Both the position numbers and the translations under genes were made by a program. The notes beneath the pieces were generated by a model. It was given only the letters and a program-made list of their open reading frames with translations. It was not told the origin of the DNA and ran no database searches. From Pomacea canaliculata (Eukaryota > Mollusca > Gastropoda > Architaenioglossa > Ampullariidae), in contig NC_037590.1 of assembly GCF_003073045.1 (NCBI RefSeq), positions 14,700,091 through 14,764,090 on the forward strand: DNA of 64,000 nucleotides, given 5' to 3'. Each line of letters starts with the position of its first letter. The first letter of the stretch is position 1. This document shows positions 61,801 to 64,000 of the stretch, in pieces.

Positions 61801-63841
61801 ATATATTATTAATAGAGCATATTCCCACAGTACCTCGTGTTTCGATTTCATACCAACTTAACAGTGAAGACATGTTACAGCAAAATAGATGACAATGTTG
61901 CAGTAAAGAGAAAGATAAATCCCAGAAGATACTGTTGCTCTAACTCAATGCTTATATTTCAAAGTTTGTACAGGCCTTTTGACTATCAGCTAAATCATTT
62001 TATTATTTTTGGTTTGTTGCCAGTCTATGCATGCTACATACTTTTATGCCAACACTTTAAACCCAAAGTTCAGATATTTCTGCCAGAAATGCTGACGCAC
62101 AAAAAAAATGTGTGTTCACAACGATCTAGAACAAACCTATAGCCAGTATAGGGCACAACTCACATGGAAACCCCTTGCACAACTCTTCAATTGGTGTGGA
62201 CATTTTCTTTTCACTAATTCTCTCATATTTCTGTCGTTTGGTTGCTGCCTTCAGGCCCTGCCAGGGCAAGCTTCCTCGAAGGAAGTACATGAACACATAG
62301 CCGAGTGATTCCATGTCATCTCGCCGACTTTGTTCTGTAATACACATAATAATGCTGATTTATCCGTGTGTTCAGGACCTTGCTCACTTCATAAATTATC
62401 ATGAGATTATTTTTAGCATACATCATCAGAGTTTAACATTTATATTTTACAAGCATCCAAAAATATTCTCAACAAGCCTCAAACATTGTGCATTACTTGA
62501 CTAGGTCTCTGGGGTAGTTTTCTGTTCTCTAAGTCAAACTAAAACTATAAAACTAGAAGACAATGCCTACCAATGCCCAGGTGAGTGTTGATGCTGGCGT
62601 AACGAGCAGTTCCTGTAAGATTTTTGTTTTCTCGATATGGTATGTGCTGATGTGTACGTGCATCTCTGTATTTTTTGGCAAGACCAAAGTCTATGAGATA
62701 CACCAGATTTCCTTTCTTTCCCAGACCCATCAAGAAGTTGTCTGGTTTTACATCCCGATGAATAAAATTCTTTGAGTGAATGTATTCGATTCTGCTTATC
62801 TGCAAAACACAAAGATTGCATTTCATGAAATGTAGTTAAACAATATGTCTGGAAATTGCATGCAGAGACCATTAAGCTACATGTACCTATAGAAAAATAA
62901 GAAAACGCCACCATATTAATGAAATACAATATTTTAAACAAATTGGAGATAAAGAAAACATGTTTTATAACTAAAGCAAGCAATTAAAAGAAGCAATAAA
63001 ATGCTTTCATGATTTAGAAGAATTTAGTTTTAGCCATAAACTGGAATTCAGTGAACAAGATAGAACTATTAAAAAAAATCATATCTGATTTTATGACTTA
63101 TTCTCTTTCAGACTGTAGATATGAAGCACAGGCAAGGCTACCTCAGGGTTTACTATGAACTGGTTACATTGCAGGTTTCTATAAAGAAAAATGTCAGATC
63201 TAGGATGTTTCTAACAAAGGTCTCTGTCTTGGGTACAGTCTACAGCAATGACTAAAAATACCCTCCTAGGATGGTAGGTAAAGAGTGTAGGTAAATCAAA
63301 ATCTGAGATATGGTTCACAGCTATGCTCCTGCCAACAGATGGCACTTTTTATCCAATTACTTCCCCCAGATGGTACTTTTTATTCAATTACATAAACCAA
63401 ACCAATTTTACGTATCAAATAAAAAGATGAACGCCAAGATTCTCTAAAACAACTAAAAAACATGAAAAGCTAAGCTAGGTGTGGAATTCTGCAGGAATAA
63501 GATTGCAAATATCAAAATATATTTCTATCTCCCTCACCACAGAGTGGTGCCCATGCACATTTCATGACAAAGAAAATAACAGCCAGCATACAAGAAAACA
63601 AAAGGACAAAAAGGCTCCAAGATTCTTAACTGGTTTTGGGGTTTTAGATCACAACTTTTCTTTAAAGAAATGGAAGTAAGAGGGTGCATTACCAGCTGGT
63701 CTGCCAGCAGCAATACAGTCTTCAGACTAAACTTTCGTGAGCAGAAGTTGAAAAGGTCTTCCAGGCTTGGGCCAAGCAGTTCCATAACCATAACATTGTA
63801 ATCGCCCTCTGCTCCACACCACTTGATTGTTGGAATACCCA
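46664..63841 (-). CDS. CSNK1D/E: Casein kinase 1 delta/epsilon, N-terminal exons outside window
   Basis: Serine/threonine kinase of circadian PER phosphorylation, Wnt and Hedgehog signalling (Drosophila doubletime orthologue). Exons seen: 63693-63841, 62571-62799, 62164-62334, 60998-61146, 60692-60836, then a terminal exon, 46664-46890 in the longest form. The glycine loop and catalytic Lys lie off the right edge. Seen: [20 protein letters not shown], catalytic loop [30 protein letters not shown], the CK1-specific LGIEQSRRDD and [40 protein letters not shown] and GKKGNLVY favour delta/epsilon over alpha. The C-terminal tail, [13 protein letters not shown] then [13 protein letters not shown] and TRLHRG, matches vertebrate epsilon/delta tails, normally the autoinhibitory phosphorylated region. 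All junction phases agree. Introns are AT-rich; the 13.8 kb between 46890 and 60692 holds alternative exons and repeats. Confidence 0.96.
50545..51076 (+). mobile_element. 5'-truncated LINE 3' end, same family as 10255-10975
   Basis: Shares long stretches with the copy at 10255: CCCAGC.AGACAACT, CTCCTGTCACCAGAACAACA, GGTCACAGGA.TTTTAGTTA, GTGCAG.GAAACAATG and the tail with ACTCCTTA..GGTGTGAGTATG. It lies in the CK1 3' intron, antisense, and is more decayed. Confidence 0.75.
51077..51212 (-). repeat. tRNA-derived SINE, copy 1
   Basis: On the minus strand it reads GTCCAGTGGCACAACATTTA and GGGTTCAACTCATG, corresponding to A and B boxes. It is abutted directly to the LINE tail at 51076 and is repeated 90 bases further on. 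Confidence 0.65.
51302..51430 (-). repeat. tRNA-derived SINE, copy 2
   Basis: Minus strand GTGGTCCAGTGGCACAACGG then TTAGCGCC (A box) and GGGTTCAGCTCTTG (B box), the same family and orientation as 51077-51212. The A box is better preserved than in copy 1. Confidence 0.7.
52631..52878 (-). CDS. CSNK1D/E: CSNK1D/E alternative terminal exon
   Basis: The acceptor CTTGCCTCTTCAG is followed by an open exon in phase 1, the same phase as the distal terminal exon, so it can join the 60692 donor: [20 protein letters not shown], then a Ser/Thr/Arg-rich segment ending SRSQKQKP and TGA at 52631, 81 residues. Its GC content is well above the flanking intron. It lacks the TSPRP/RLHRG tail, so an isoform using it would have a different regulatory tail. 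I infer alternative last-exon use; the exon sequence itself is not one I recognise. Confidence 0.72.
56045..56089 (-). CDS. Possible short alternative terminal exon of CSNK1D/E
   Basis: After the acceptor TTCTTATTTCAG the minus strand reads [14 protein letters not shown] then TGA in phase 0. That phase matches the donor after NMLKF at 60998 rather than the 60692 donor. If spliced so, the kinase would end 14 residues after the catalytic domain; joined to 60692 instead, it would give only RKYND and stop. The peptide looks like a real amphipathic coding end, but support is only a splice site and frame. Confidence 0.35.
   Translation of the reverse strand, partial: GNTTIDKLFELAKH
57883..58080 (-). 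repeat. Possible degenerate tRNA-like SINE
   Basis: Minus strand GGTTGGATCTAGTGGTCAGA and ACAGTTCAATGTC are A/B-box-like and about 35 bases apart. Weak evidence only. Confidence 0.3.
58100..60691. other. CSNK1D/E intron, simple sequence
   Basis: AT-rich intron with a GAAAGA-type purine tract at about 59510-59545 and CA tracts near 59655-59700. I see no exon or mobile element I can support. Confidence 0.4.
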
Positions 63842-64000
63842 CTAAAGCCAAAAATGAATTACAAATACTCAAAACAGCATTTATACTAAAAAGAAAACTG
63901 TATTTCAAAATAACACAATATTATCCCACACAACTAATGAAACACCAAATCTTACATAAGGAATCAGCACTTTTAAGCCTCAGACAATAAGACTTTCTGC

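Overview
The window is eukaryotic nuclear DNA. It is AT-rich, with short coding exons bounded by canonical GT/AG sites, long introns, microsatellites, tRNA-derived SINEs and many 5'-truncated non-LTR retrotransposon ends. The gene set (an axonemal dynein chain, AP-5 zeta, an AprA/PhoPQ-related secreted hydrolase, casein kinase 1 delta/epsilon) and the repeats point to a marine invertebrate, most likely a mollusc and perhaps a gastropod. That placement is inference.

Layout. 280-7728 (minus): DNAI2, outer-arm dynein intermediate chain 2, 11 exons seen, C-terminus off the left edge. 7729-8601: a head-to-head promoter region with an X-box-like palindrome. 8602-18416 (plus): AP5Z1, AP-5 adaptor zeta subunit. 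19272-23071 (plus): a four-exon, 344-residue protein with six EF-hands. 24555-24715 (minus): relic of an HSP70 gene. 27000-28935 (plus): intronless heat-inducible HSP70 with heat-shock elements and a TATA box, interrupted by about six one-base shifts. 30962-43220 (plus): 14-exon secreted AprA-like/PhoPQ-related alpha/beta hydrolase (498 aa, Ser-Asp-His triad visible), whose third intron holds a young LTR element (33255-37168, antisense). 46664-63841 (minus): CSNK1D/E (doubletime orthologue), N-terminal exons off the right edge, with two good alternative terminal exons and a possible third.

The genes do not form one pathway. DNAI2 is a motile-cilium gene sharing a short bidirectional intergenic region with AP5Z1. 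The AprA-like and CK1 genes converge at about 43.3-44.0 kb, where a fragment of non-LTR reverse transcriptase lies.

Quality note. The reading frames of two conserved host genes (HSP70, DNAI2 exon 4) break by single bases, and the two LTRs of the young element differ mainly in homopolymer lengths. I infer residual indel errors in the assembly rather than several independent gene deaths. No prokaryotic features, CRISPR arrays or intact tRNA/rRNA genes were seen.
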